A stretch of DNA of 64,000 nt. Origin: Halobacillus litoralis. Lineage in GTDB: Bacteria > Bacillota > Bacilli > Bacillales > Halobacillaceae. Where the stretch lies: positions 558,001 through 622,000 of the forward strand of contig NZ_WMEW01000001.1 in NCBI RefSeq assembly GCF_009856355.1. Direction: 5' to 3'. A model generated the notes under the pieces. The model was not told where the DNA came from. It saw nothing but the letters and a program-made list of their open reading frames with translations, and ran no database searches. Each line of letters begins with the position of its first letter. Position 1 is the stretch's first letter. Positions 24,488 through 32,554 of this stretch are shown here, piece by piece. Both the position numbers and the translations under genes were made by a program.

Positions 24488-25846
24488 ATGTCACCCTCAC
24501 CTGAACCGTCGATGAAATATTTTAAAACCGTGTTTATTTTAAGTGCTGCTGTCCTCATTGTTGTAATGAATACAACGATGTTTAATATTGCGCTCCCGAG
24601 CATACTTCAGGAGTTTTCACTGGAGCCGTCGGAAGGTGCCTGGATTGTTTCCGGCTACTCCATTGTCCTGGCTGTCTTTACGATTACCTATACTCGTTTA
24701 ACGGATTATATCCCCATCCGCCATCTGCTGACGATCGGGATTACCATTTTCAGTTTATCTTCCATTCTGGGATTCTTTGCGGATTCCTATCTATGGCTGC
24801 TGACCGCACGTCTGTTACAGGCGGTGGGCGCCGCTGCCATCCCGGGGCTGTCCATGGTATTCGCTGGAAGGTATATACCGCCGGAACGCCGGGGAAGTGC
24901 TTATGCACTAATCGCTTCCTCCTCCTCCCTCGGTTTCGGTCTGGGACCGGTGGCCGGCGGGTTCATTACGGACTACGTCAATTGGAATTTTTTATTTGTT
25001 GTAACCGTCATGGTTTTATTCATCGTTCCTGTCCTTTACAGAGTCATGCCGGCTGAAACCATTAAACGGGGAAGCTTTGATATGTGGGGAGCAGTATGGT
25101 CAGGAGGTACGGCCACCTTTTTCCTGTTATACTTTTCCACCTTTACCCCGTGGTATTTAGCCGGGGGTATTTTATCCGCTTTGTTGTTATGGCGGAGAAT
25201 CAATCATACGGCTGTACCATTTATTCAACCTGAGATATTAAAGAACCCTCAATATCGGAAGATCTTATATATGAGCTTTCTCGGCTTCACTCTTCACTTT
25301 GCTGTTCTATTTCTGATGCCGATTATGCTTGAACAGGTATATGGGAAAGGAGCAGCTGCCACGGGGCTGATTATTTTCCCGGGTGCGATGCTTTCGGCTG
25401 TCGCTGCGGTATATATCGGACGGCTGATTGACAGCTACGGAAACATCAGAATCTTATTATTGTCGCAGGTATTACTAATCATTGCCGGCATTATCTTTTA
25501 CACGTCCTCCGGGGTAAGCGCCTATTTCATTATGGTCGGGTATATGTTTACAAGCTTCGGATTTTCCAGCTTGTCGTCCAGTTCCACGAATGAAGTATCC
25601 AATATTCTCCCCAATGACCAGATTGGCGCCGGGATCGGGCTTAAACAGCAGATCCAGTTTATCGGCAGTGCCTCGGGCTCTGTCCTTGCGGGGATTCTGC
25701 TGGATTTCAGGCAGCAGCCTTACACCGTGTCTGACTTCACCCTGCCGTTTGGAATATTGATTCTGCTTATGGCACTGTCCACCCTGACACTGGCCATATA
25801 CACAAGAAAGCCTGAAGTTCCAAACGTTCAAAAAACTGACATTTGA
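24488..25846 (+). CDS. MFS transporter, DHA2-like drug-efflux family
   Basis: A 452-residue polytopic membrane protein. The first helix carries LIVVMNTTMFNIALPSI, the DHA2 motif D1 (N-TIVN-ALP-I). It is followed by GAWIVSGYSIVLAVFTITYTRLTDY (motif A region) and a helix 5 motif C, SSSLGFGLGPVAGGFITDY. About 13-14 helices can be drawn. Likely a proton-driven exporter of toxic or lipophilic compounds; the substrate is unknown. Of several close starts, ATG 24488 is best spaced from AAAGGAG. It is separated from pncA by a terminator. Confidence 0.88.
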   Translation: MSPSPEPSMKYFKTVFILSAAVLIVVMNTTMFNIALPSILQEFSLEPSEGAWIVSGYSIVLAVFTITYTRLTDYIPIRHLLTIGITIFSLSSILGFFADSYLWLLTARLLQAVGAAAIPGLSMVFAGRYIPPERRGSAYALIASSSSLGFGLGPVAGGFITDYVNWNFLFVVTVMVLFIVPVLYRVMPAETIKRGSFDMWGAVWSGGTATFFLLYFSTFTPWYLAGGILSALLLWRRINHTAVPFIQPEILKNPQYRKILYMSFLGFTLHFAVLFLMPIMLEQVYGKGAAATGLIIFPGAMLSAVAAVYIGRLIDSYGNIRILLLSQVLLIIAGIIFYTSSGVSAYFIMVGYMFTSFGFSSLSSSSTNEVSNILPNDQIGAGIGLKQQIQFIGSASGSVLAGILLDFRQQPYTVSDFTLPFGILILLMALSTLTLAIYTRKPEVPNVQKTDI

Positions 25847-25934
25847 AATTTCCTGTATAATCGAATATGATGGAGAATGGAAAAATTTTAATTAACCCAA
25901 ACTGATATAGATAGAACAATAGGAGGAATCACTT

Positions 25935-26876
25935 ATGAGCTCAAAAGATTATCGAGTTCTGCTGTATTATAAGTATGTTGACCTTCCTGATTACGAAGAG
26001 TATTGCCAGAACCACCTGAAATTCTGTAAGGATCTCGGGCTGAAAGGACGAATCATTGTTTCTCATGAAGGGATCAATGGAACCGTCTCAGGTACAGTGG
26101 AACAGGTAGAAGAGTATATGAACTATGTCCGCTCCGATGAGCGCTTCGCAGACATCCACTTCAAGATGGATGAGCATGAAGGCCATGCATTTAAAAAAAT
26201 GCACTGCCGCGTGAAGCCTGAGCTTGTCAACTGGAGCATCGAGGAAGATGATATCGATCCTAAAACCTTCGGAGGTAAACACTTAAAGCCGAAGGAATTC
26301 AATGAAATGTTGAAGGATGATGATACGATCGTCATCGACGGCAGAAATGAATATGAATACCGGATCGGTCATTTCCGTAACGCTATTCAGCCGGATGTCA
26401 ATCACTCCCGTGAATTCCCTGAATGGATTGCTGAAAATGCCGACCAGTGGAAGGGCAAGAAGGTCCTGACTTACTGCACAGGAGGCATCCGCTGTGAAAA
26501 GCTGACCGGCATCCTTAAGAAAAACGGCGTGGAAGATGTATACCAGCTTGAAGGTGGAATTACAACGTACAGCAAGGACCCGGAAGTTAAAGGTGAACTG
26601 TTCGATGGGAAGATGTACGTCTTTGATGAGCGTATCTCTATTCCTGTCAACCACGTAGAAGAGAAGGTCATTGCTGAATGCGAACACTGTGGAAAACCCG
26701 AAGACCGGATGATCAACTGCAGCAATCCTGTCTGCAACCGTCAGTATGTCTGCTGTGAAGCTTGTGAAGAAGAACAGCATGCAGCCTGCACAACTGAATG
26801 TAAAGAGCACCCGGAAAACCGCTGGGATGCTGTTCAGAAAAAGCAGATTGATAAATACGACCGTGTTCACGGATAA
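25935..26876 (+). CDS. trhO: tRNA uridine(34) hydroxylase TrhO (rhodanese family)
   Basis: A 313-residue protein of the YbfQ/YceA family, which forms 5-hydroxyuridine at tRNA position 34 in an oxygen-dependent reaction. The N-terminal domain begins YRVLLYYKYVDLPDYEEY and includes KGRIIVSHEGINGTVSG, a family signature. The rhodanese domain (about 125-225) has VIDGRNEYEYRIGHF and the active cysteine in YCTGGIRCEK. A C-terminal Cys-rich region (CEHCGKPEDRMINC, CCEACEEEQHAAC) probably binds a metal. It is monocistronic with AGGAGG before the ATG and a strong terminator after. Confidence 0.93.
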   Translation: MSSKDYRVLLYYKYVDLPDYEEYCQNHLKFCKDLGLKGRIIVSHEGINGTVSGTVEQVEEYMNYVRSDERFADIHFKMDEHEGHAFKKMHCRVKPELVNWSIEEDDIDPKTFGGKHLKPKEFNEMLKDDDTIVIDGRNEYEYRIGHFRNAIQPDVNHSREFPEWIAENADQWKGKKVLTYCTGGIRCEKLTGILKKNGVEDVYQLEGGITTYSKDPEVKGELFDGKMYVFDERISIPVNHVEEKVIAECEHCGKPEDRMINCSNPVCNRQYVCCEACEEEQHAACTTECKEHPENRWDAVQKKQIDKYDRVHG

Positions 26877-26880
26877 ACCA

Positions 26881-26917
26881 AAAGGCTTGTTCCTCCCATA
26901 GGAACAAGCCTTTTTTT
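26881..26917 (+). terminator. terminator after trhO
   Basis: AAAGGCTTGTTCC (26881-26893) pairs with GGAACAAGCCTTT (26901-26913), followed by a T run to 26917. The A run on the other side may let it serve pdxK as well. Confidence 0.9.
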
Positions 26918-26930
26918 ATTCCATCTACGC

Positions 26931-27734
26931 TCACTTCCTGAGTCGATGAGCGGCATGATAGGTGGAACCTATTCCGCGGTCAAAGGATAAAGCATGCTGG
27001 ATAGCCGTCGTTACGAACGATTTGGCCCGCCGGACAGCCTCCTCCACTTCGTTTCCCTTAGCCAGTTCAGCGGTGATGGCGGCGGAATATGTGCACCCTG
27101 CTCCGCTTGTGTGGATCGTCTGAACACGCTCAGATTCCAGTTCAATCATTCCACTGCCATCATACAGCATGTCGACAGCTGGATAATCTTTTAATGCTCC
27201 CCCTTTAATCAATACATAATCCGGACCGAGATGATACAGATCCCGTGCTGCTGCCTTCATATCCTCCGGTGTTTCCGGAACCGGTATACCCAGCATGTGA
27301 GCCGCTTCCTGAAGGTTGGGCGTAATGATTTTTGCCAAAGGAAGCAGTTCGTTCATAAGGGTTTCAACAGCCTCATCCTTTAGGAGCTGGGATCCCATTT
27401 TCCCGACCATGACGGGATCCACCACTACATTTTCCATCTGTGATTCCCCGATGATTTCGGCTGTCCTCTTTATGATCTCTTCATTGAACAGCATTCCTGT
27501 TTTCAAGGCGTCTACACCTACATGCTCAAGAGAAGCATAGATTTGAGCTTCGACAGACGACAGCGGCTGTGTAAAAATCCCCTGTTCTGTTCTTTTATTA
27601 TTGGCAACGAGAGCTGTTATGGCACTCATTCCGTATACATCGAATTCTTGAAATGTCTTCAAATCCGCCTGGATGCCTGCACTGCCCTGAGAGGCTGAAC
27701 CAGCGATACTTAAGACTCTTGGTATTTGTCCCAT
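26931..27734 (-). CDS. pdxK: pyridoxine/pyridoxal kinase of the ThiD-like family
   Basis: A 267-residue ribokinase-fold enzyme. The N-terminal motif VLSIAGSASQGSAGIQADLKTFQEF and the C-terminal anion-hole motif TIHTSGAGCTYSAAI are those of the ThiD-related pyridoxal kinases of Firmicutes. It phosphorylates B6 vitamers (and possibly hydroxymethylpyrimidine) with ATP. Many stretches agree with B. subtilis PdxK, for example ALKTGMLFNEEII, VVDPVMVGK and KIITPNLQEA. No thiamine genes are near, which favours the B6 role. Start 27734 is better spaced from GAGGAGG than 27737. It is convergent with trhO. Confidence 0.85.
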   Translation of the reverse strand: MGQIPRVLSIAGSASQGSAGIQADLKTFQEFDVYGMSAITALVANNKRTEQGIFTQPLSSVEAQIYASLEHVGVDALKTGMLFNEEIIKRTAEIIGESQMENVVVDPVMVGKMGSQLLKDEAVETLMNELLPLAKIITPNLQEAAHMLGIPVPETPEDMKAAARDLYHLGPDYVLIKGGALKDYPAVDMLYDGSGMIELESERVQTIHTSGAGCTYSAAITAELAKGNEVEEAVRRAKSFVTTAIQHALSFDRGIGSTYHAAHRLRK

Positions 27735-27844
27735 CATGGACCTCCTCTTTCTTCTCTGTTCATAAATTGTAACAAAAACAAAAGGTCCAAAGCTATCCAG
27801 TCCCCTTCGCTATCCTGTAGAATGAAGACAAAGGAGACGTGAGG

Positions 27845-28168
27845 ATGAGACCGTTCACCGAAAGAACCATAACCATCATTAAACAGATTCCTGAAGGACA
27901 CGTCATGACCTATGGACAGGTGGCCCGTACAGCCGGCAATCCCCGTGCCGCACGACAGGTTTCACGGGTGCTTCACAGCATGAGTTCCAAACACCAGCTT
28001 CCCTGGCATCGTGTAGTGAATGCCCAGGGCCGGATTGCTTTTCAAGATGAAGACAGAGCCGCCGTCCAGCGTAACCTGCTGCAACAAGAAGGAGTCGTTG
28101 TGCTCCATAACAAAGTGTCCCTGGAAACTTATCAATACACCAATCATGAACCTTATGAATCCATATAG
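27845..28168 (+). CDS. alkyltransferase-like (ATL) DNA-repair protein
   Basis: A 107-residue winged-helix protein of the MGMT/Ada C-terminal family. The DNA-binding motif is MTYGQVARTAGNPRAARQVSRVLH. The normal alkyl-acceptor motif PCHR is replaced by PWHRVV, with W54 in place of cysteine. This is the mark of ATL proteins, which bind O6-alkylguanine without removing the alkyl group and hand it to nucleotide excision repair. A RecB-like nuclease gene begins 29 bp downstream. ATG 27845 was chosen over a GTG six bases upstream for spacing from AAAGGAG. Confidence 0.9.
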   Translation: MRPFTERTITIIKQIPEGHVMTYGQVARTAGNPRAARQVSRVLHSMSSKHQLPWHRVVNAQGRIAFQDEDRAAVQRNLLQQEGVVVLHNKVSLETYQYTNHEPYESI

Positions 28169-28197
28169 CTTAATGTTTGGATAAAGGATGTTTTTCT

Positions 28198-29148
28198 ATG
28201 TTTGAAATCAAACCATACCCTGAATTATCCTGGTCACTTTCCCGTCACAAGACCATGCTGACCTGTTCCAGAAAATACGCCTACGATTATTATGTTTCCC
28301 ATAACGGCTGGCTTCGCCAGGCGGATTCTTTAGCGAGACACGCCTATCGATTAAAGAAAATCACCAGCCTGGAAATGTTGTTTGGAAGCATTGTCCACGA
28401 CCTGATTTATCAAACGCTGCAGAAAGTGCGCAGGAATGAGACCCTGCCGACCGAGGAGCATCTTTTAGATGACATCCGCCATCACCTGAATCGCGGCTTC
28501 ATTGAATCCACGAAAAAAGAACACCTGTGGATGAACAGACCGAAGCACTACACCATGCTGCACGAGATCTATTACAGCCAGTCCAGCACACTTCCAAAAG
28601 CAAAGGTGGAGAAAATCACAGGCCGTCTGCAGCATGTCGTCAAACACTTCTTTAACAGCCGGACATTCAAGGATGTTCAAGATAAACAATCGATGGAATT
28701 TATAGAATCGGAAACCTTCCGTTTCATGAAAGCGGACGGCGTGAAAATCTTTGTCGTGATGGACCTTGTGTACAAAGACACAGCGAGAAACAAATGGATC
28801 ATTGTCGACTGGAAGACTGGAAAATCCTCCGAGGAAGACCGGAGCCAGCTTTCTCTCTACGCTCTGTACCTGCTTCAAAAGTATGACATTCCATCTTTGG
28901 ACGACATCGTTATCCGAAACGAATATTTGATTGACGGCACACATGTCGAGCACCAGCTGGACGAGCAGGATCTGATCAATGTCCAGAACCTTTATCAAAT
29001 CAGCATGGAGCAGATGAAGCTTTACCTGGCCGATCCGGATAAAAATGAACCTCTCCCCCTCCAGCAGTTTCCGATGCAGAGCAATCCTTCCATTTGTGCG
29101 CGGTGCAATTATCAGGAGCTCTGCTTCCCTTCAGATCCGAATGTTTGA
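28198..29148 (+). CDS. PD-(D/E)XK (RecB/AddB/Cas4-type) nuclease with cysteine cluster
   Basis: A 316-residue protein of the PD-(D/E)XK superfamily. The first motif is SRHKTMLTCSRKYAYDYYVS (Q-helix region with Cys). Next come LFGSIVHDLIYQ (active His), VVMDLVYKD (Asp) and WIIVDWKTGKSSEED (Asp-x-Lys). A C-terminal CARCNYQELCF adds three cysteines which, with the N-terminal one, fit the AddB/Cas4-type 4Fe-4S pattern. It is a likely DNA exonuclease or end-processing enzyme. It is adjacent to an ATL gene in the same orientation, suggesting a repair unit. There are no cas genes or CRISPR repeats. Start 28198 follows AAAGGATG. Confidence 0.82.
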   Translation: MFEIKPYPELSWSLSRHKTMLTCSRKYAYDYYVSHNGWLRQADSLARHAYRLKKITSLEMLFGSIVHDLIYQTLQKVRRNETLPTEEHLLDDIRHHLNRGFIESTKKEHLWMNRPKHYTMLHEIYYSQSSTLPKAKVEKITGRLQHVVKHFFNSRTFKDVQDKQSMEFIESETFRFMKADGVKIFVVMDLVYKDTARNKWIIVDWKTGKSSEEDRSQLSLYALYLLQKYDIPSLDDIVIRNEYLIDGTHVEHQLDEQDLINVQNLYQISMEQMKLYLADPDKNEPLPLQQFPMQSNPSICARCNYQELCFPSDPNV

Positions 29149-29208
29149 GAAAGAAGAGAAAAGGCTAAACAATTAGCAGAAAACATTCTAGAAGGAGTTG
29201 TATACGAC

Positions 29209-29844
29209 ATGAAAGTACTTGTAGCAGGAGCGAACGGACATACCGGACGTCTATTAGTAGAATATTTAAAAGCGGACGGCCATGAGCCTTATGGTCTCAT
29301 TCGTAAAGAAGAACAAAAAGCAGTGGTTGAGAAGCTCGGAGGTACGCCGGTCCTTGCCGATGTAACCAAGAGTGACGTAGGCTATGCGGTTAAAGGAATG
29401 GATGCAGTCATTTTCGCAGCAGGATCAGGATCCAGCACCGGTTCCGACCAGACAGAAGCCGTTGACCGTGATGGCGCAATCAATCTCGTAAAAGCCACCG
29501 AAAACCTCGGCATTAAGAAATTCGTCATGCTGAGCAGTATGGCTGCAGGTGAGCCGGAGCGCGGACCTGAGGAATTGAAGCACTACATGAAGATGAAGGG
29601 CGAAGCGGATGATTATCTCAAATCTACGGAGCTTGACTATACCATCGTCCGTCCCGGCGGTCTGACAAATGATCCAGGCAGCAGCAAAATCCAGGTCGGG
29701 GAAAAAGTAGATGCTGGAACGATTTCCAGAGAAGATGTCGCGAAAACGATGATCGCCTGCCTTGAGGAGCAGAACTGCTACCACAAGACATTTGAAATGA
29801 TTTCCGGTGATCAACAGATTGAAGAAGCTTTAAAAACATTATAA
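29209..29844 (+). CDS. yhfK: YhfK-like NAD(P)-binding SDR-family protein
   Basis: A 211-residue atypical short-chain dehydrogenase (NmrA-like). The Rossmann motif is MKVLVAGANGHTGRLLVEYL. Then come DAVIFAAGSGSSTGSDQTEAVDRDGA, the strand-5 motif FVMLSSMAAG and TIVRPGGLTNDPGSSK. The segment ISREDVAKTMIACLEE matches B. subtilis YhfK closely. The catalytic Tyr of classical SDRs is not in its usual place, so it may sense NADP(H) or act as a reductase; function is unproven. Monocistronic with a perfect-palindrome terminator. Confidence 0.85.
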   Translation: MKVLVAGANGHTGRLLVEYLKADGHEPYGLIRKEEQKAVVEKLGGTPVLADVTKSDVGYAVKGMDAVIFAAGSGSSTGSDQTEAVDRDGAINLVKATENLGIKKFVMLSSMAAGEPERGPEELKHYMKMKGEADDYLKSTELDYTIVRPGGLTNDPGSSKIQVGEKVDAGTISREDVAKTMIACLEEQNCYHKTFEMISGDQQIEEALKTL

Positions 29845-29851
29845 TAATAAG

Positions 29852-29879
29852 AGAACCAGGCTGCAGCCTGGTTCTTTTT
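29852..29879 (+). terminator. terminator after yhfK
   Basis: AGAACCAGGCTGCAGCCTGGTTCT (12-bp arms, described as 29852-29875) is a perfect palindrome followed by TTTT. Confidence 0.9.
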
Positions 29880-29947
29880 ATATATAGTATGACGACGTAG
29901 GTATAAAGTCATTTCATAGGACAAAAGTATTGCAAAACATAATTCTC

Positions 29948-29956
29948 TGCTATAAT
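29948..29956 (+). promoter_or_regulatory. extended -10 promoter of the orphan TPR receptor
   Basis: TGCTATAAT is a consensus extended -10 about 35 bp before the gene. The only -35-like hexamer (TTGCAA, 29930-29935) is 15 bp away, shorter than usual, which the extended -10 can compensate. Confidence 0.6.
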
Positions 29957-29990
29957 GTTGGTAACTGATGCGTTAAAGGAGTAGTGAATT

Positions 29991-31253
29991 ATGAAAGGCT
30001 CATTAATTAAGCAACATCGTACGTTTAAAAATATGACCTTGGAAGAACTTGCATCAGGAATATGCTCGGTCTCTTATCTTAGTAAGATTGAGCATGATAC
30101 GATCAATGCCAGCGAAGAAATTTACCGCCTTCTTGGAGAGCGTTTAAAAATTAAGTTGATAGATATCAATGAAGAGTTTGACGAGGTTATTTACAACAAT
30201 CTACATGCCTGGCATGAGGCTGCACAATTGAGGGACTTCTCCCTTATGGAAGAACTTCATAAAGAATGTGCAAGCCAATTAAGTGAAAATCAAAATATAG
30301 AGTTGACCAATCTATTCAAAATTATCCACACCCGACATCTTATGACTCAAACTGGAAAACCTCTGACTGATGACACCATGAAGGAAATTTCCAATATTTA
30401 TAACGGAGCCAATACGGAATTTAAATTCTTCTTCCATAAAACGGTGGGTGTCCATTATTTACTGGTGGCGGAATTAAAAAAATCATTGAAGCATTTTATG
30501 GAAGCAGAACATCTCATGAATAAACTTCCCATTCACGAAGGTGAGGTTTATTTCCATTTAGCTTTAGCTTATTCAAAAATCCGCTCCTTTGTTGAGTCCA
30601 CCTACTATGCCCATCAGGCATTAGAGATTTATGAGAAAACTTTATATTATCAACGCTTGGTTGATAATTACATGATTATTGCCATCAACTACAATTCCCT
30701 GGGTGTCCACCAAATCGCCGAGAAGTTCCTGCTTAAAGTGTTGAAGGCCGCTAAATATCAGCTGCCTGTTACTGAAAAAAGAAGGATCTACCACAACCTC
30801 GGGATCAACTATATTAATCAGGAGAAATACTCCGACGCCTACCACTACCTTCAACAAGCCTATGAAATAGATACGAAGGAAACCATGTTCAGATCCAGCA
30901 CCATATACCTGCTCGCTTTAACCAGTTACTACAGCAGCGACTTATCTCAATGCTGGAAGTACATCGAGGATGGAGAAGCTGAATCGGAAAAAGAAAATCT
31001 GCTGAAATACAAACATAAGTTTTATATTTTAAGGAATATGGTGAGTGAAACAACCCTTGAAGATTCCTTCATGGAAAAGCTCGAGAATACAATTATCCCA
31101 GACTTCCGCCGTTTGAATGAATATAAAGACTATAAAGAATTTGTAGAAATGCTCGGCAACCTCTATTACGAAAAACGCATGTACAAAAAAGCCGCCATGT
31201 ACTACAAAGAAGCCAACCATTATAGAGAAACCCAGAAAAAGGATCTGCTATAA
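29991..31253 (+). CDS. orphan RNPP-type XRE HTH/TPR regulator
   Basis: A 420-residue paralogue of the receptor at 14.7 kb. Residues 1-55 are the HTH (GSLIKQHRTFKNMTLEELAS, then VSYLSKIEHDTINASEEI). The rest is TPR-type helical pairs, such as VGVHYLLVAELKKSLKHFME, FHLALAYSKIRSFVESTYYA, NLGINYINQEKYSDAYHYLQ and LGNLYYEKRMYKKAAMYYKE. Unlike the first copy it is followed within four bases by a terminator. No small secreted-peptide frame is visible on either side, so it either responds to a peptide made elsewhere (perhaps that of the first cassette) or has lost its partner. Targets unknown. Confidence 0.82.
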   Translation: MKGSLIKQHRTFKNMTLEELASGICSVSYLSKIEHDTINASEEIYRLLGERLKIKLIDINEEFDEVIYNNLHAWHEAAQLRDFSLMEELHKECASQLSENQNIELTNLFKIIHTRHLMTQTGKPLTDDTMKEISNIYNGANTEFKFFFHKTVGVHYLLVAELKKSLKHFMEAEHLMNKLPIHEGEVYFHLALAYSKIRSFVESTYYAHQALEIYEKTLYYQRLVDNYMIIAINYNSLGVHQIAEKFLLKVLKAAKYQLPVTEKRRIYHNLGINYINQEKYSDAYHYLQQAYEIDTKETMFRSSTIYLLALTSYYSSDLSQCWKYIEDGEAESEKENLLKYKHKFYILRNMVSETTLEDSFMEKLENTIIPDFRRLNEYKDYKEFVEMLGNLYYEKRMYKKAAMYYKEANHYRETQKKDLL

Positions 31254-31256
31254 AGA

Positions 31257-31284
31257 AAAGCAGGAAGCATCCGCTTCCTGCTTT
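31257..31284 (+). terminator. terminator after the orphan receptor
   Basis: AAAGCAGGAAGC (31257-31268) pairs with GCTTCCTGCTTT (31273-31284) around ATCC. Confidence 0.88.
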
Positions 31285-31343
31285 GGCTGTAGAAAAAGCC
31301 TGTGTTAACCAGTTAGAGTTGTCCGCATGTCGTGTTGAGAGGG

Positions 31344-31383
31344 CACGTTCCGCTTATCGGCAAGTGCTTGCCGCGGGCACGGC
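31344..31383. repeat. interspersed intergenic repeat, copy 1
   Basis: CACGTTCCGCTTATCGG, five variable bases, then GCTTGCCGCGGGCACGGC. It matches 34 of 40 positions with a copy at 63380-63419. The CCGCGGGCACGGCCTCAGC-type string is characteristic of small non-coding repeats scattered between genes of Bacillaceae. Reading frames across it are not convincing. It fills the otherwise gene-free stretch 31285-31460. Confidence 0.6.
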
Positions 31384-31460
31384 CTCAGCTGAGCTGGGCG
31401 AAGAGTCTTTATCGATTTTAAAGAACGCCCAAGGGGCTTTCGCTCCCGGCGGTAAGAAAG

Positions 31461-31505
31461 AAAAAAGCTTGTAAAGAAACAGGGGTTTCTCTACAAGCTT
31501 TTTTC
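31461..31505. terminator. terminator of ypcP (bidirectional)
   Basis: Arms AAGCTTGTA (31465-31473) and TACAAGCTT (31492-31500), with an inner AGAAAC/GTTTCT pairing, and T runs on both strands. It resembles the aconitase terminator in sequence. Confidence 0.85.
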
Positions 31506-31507
31506 TT

Positions 31508-32380
31508 TTACATTCCGGTAATGTTTTTCTTCCAGTTTTTAAATTCAAGTTCGTCGAATTTGGCCCCCATTTTCTCATCATTAATGTAAAACAGAGCCTC
31601 ATCGAGCGAACAGTCCACCTCTGCTTCACAATGAATCGCAGCAAGCTTCCTGGATAAATGAAGCATCTCCAGATTCTCTTCTATCTTTGAGCGCTGACCT
31701 TTCGTTAATTCCTCGATATTTTCAAGAATGCCTTCAATATTTCCATACTTCAGAAGAAGTTTCAGGGCTGTTTTTTCGCCAATCCCTTTCACTCCTGGAT
31801 AGTTGTCACTCGTGTCCCCCATCAAAGCTTTCAAGTCGATCATCTGCGATGGTGTAATGCCTTTTTCCTCGTAAAAACTTTCTTCATGGTACTCTGCGTA
31901 ATTGCCATACCCCTTCTTCAACAGTACGACGTTTACATTCGGTTTCAAAAGCTGCAGAAGATCCTGATCTCCTGTCAGCAGGAAAACCTGGGAATCTTCA
32001 CTATACACCCGGCTGAGCGTCCCCATGCAGTCGTCTGCTTCATACCCCACTCGGCCGACATTCGGTATATCGAGGGCGGCGACCGTCTCTTTGGCCAGTT
32101 CGAATTGAGGAAGCAGTTCGACAGGCGGCTCCCCGCGATTGGCTTTATAATCCGGGTAAAGGTCGTTCCGGAACGTTTTGCTGCCCATATCCCAGCAGCA
32201 GATGACATGGGTCGGCTGATACGTATCCAAAGCGGTGAATAAATGCTTCATCATACCATAGACGGCATTGGTAGGCGTCCCTTTACTGTTGATCATATAA
32301 TAATTACTCATAGCCGTGGCATAAAAAGCCCGGAATAACAAAGCCATGCCATCGACAAGCAGTATACGGTTGGTTGTCAT
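31508..32380 (-). CDS. ypcP: 5'-3' exonuclease (FEN family, YpcP-like)
   Basis: A 290-residue stand-alone homologue of the polymerase I 5'-nuclease domain. The metal-binding acidic residues are seen in LLVDGMALLFRAF, VGYEADDCMGTLSRVY, LLTGDQDLLQLL and DLKALMGDTSDNYPGVKGIG, the last including the helix-hairpin-helix. It removes RNA primers and flaps and partly overlaps PolA in function. The start at 32380 (MTTNRILLVDG) has AAAGGAG correctly placed. The reading frame is open about 370 bases further upstream, but that part lacks family similarity and covers the neighbour's promoter. Confidence 0.9.
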   Translation of the reverse strand: MTTNRILLVDGMALLFRAFYATAMSNYYMINSKGTPTNAVYGMMKHLFTALDTYQPTHVICCWDMGSKTFRNDLYPDYKANRGEPPVELLPQFELAKETVAALDIPNVGRVGYEADDCMGTLSRVYSEDSQVFLLTGDQDLLQLLKPNVNVVLLKKGYGNYAEYHEESFYEEKGITPSQMIDLKALMGDTSDNYPGVKGIGEKTALKLLLKYGNIEGILENIEELTKGQRSKIEENLEMLHLSRKLAAIHCEAEVDCSLDEALFYINDEKMGAKFDELEFKNWKKNITGM

Positions 32381-32468
32381 ACATAATCTCCTTTTCCAAT
32401 AGATACTCTCATTATAACAAGAATGTCCATGGCATCGAGTGCTGTTTTTCCGTTTTGTTTTCTGTAAA

Positions 32469-32527
32469 TTGACAATTTTCCGTCTTAATGGTAGTTTCAA
32501 AGTGAAGGTAAATGTAAACGCTTGCAA
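32469..32527 (+). promoter_or_regulatory. aldehyde dehydrogenase promoter with cre (CcpA) site
   Basis: TTGACA (32469-32474) and TAGTTT (32492-32497) with a 17-bp spacer. ATGTAAACGCTTGCAA (32512-32527) fits every fixed position of the cre consensus WTGNAANCGNWNNCWW. It lies a few bases after the predicted start site, where CcpA would repress by roadblock. Confidence 0.75.
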
Positions 32528-32554
32528 ATTAATTTCAAATAGGAGGATGGATGT

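Noticed and set aside
26283..26870. Minus-strand open frame of 195 codons
   Set aside because: Antisense to trhO with its rhodanese and Cys-rich motifs; Phe/Val-rich shadow.
28198..29148. Cas4 of a CRISPR system
   Set aside because: The Cys-cluster nuclease looks Cas4-like, but no cas genes or spaced repeats occur anywhere in the window.
31283..31474. 63-codon frame over the interspersed repeat
   Set aside because: Lies in repeat sequence between two terminators with no ribosome site.
12379..31500. Near-identical terminators after aconitase and ypcP as a mobile repeat
   Set aside because: Both share AGCTTGTA...TCTACAAGCTT, but each is correctly placed as a terminator, and the similarity is limited to stem and loop; too weak to call a repeat family.
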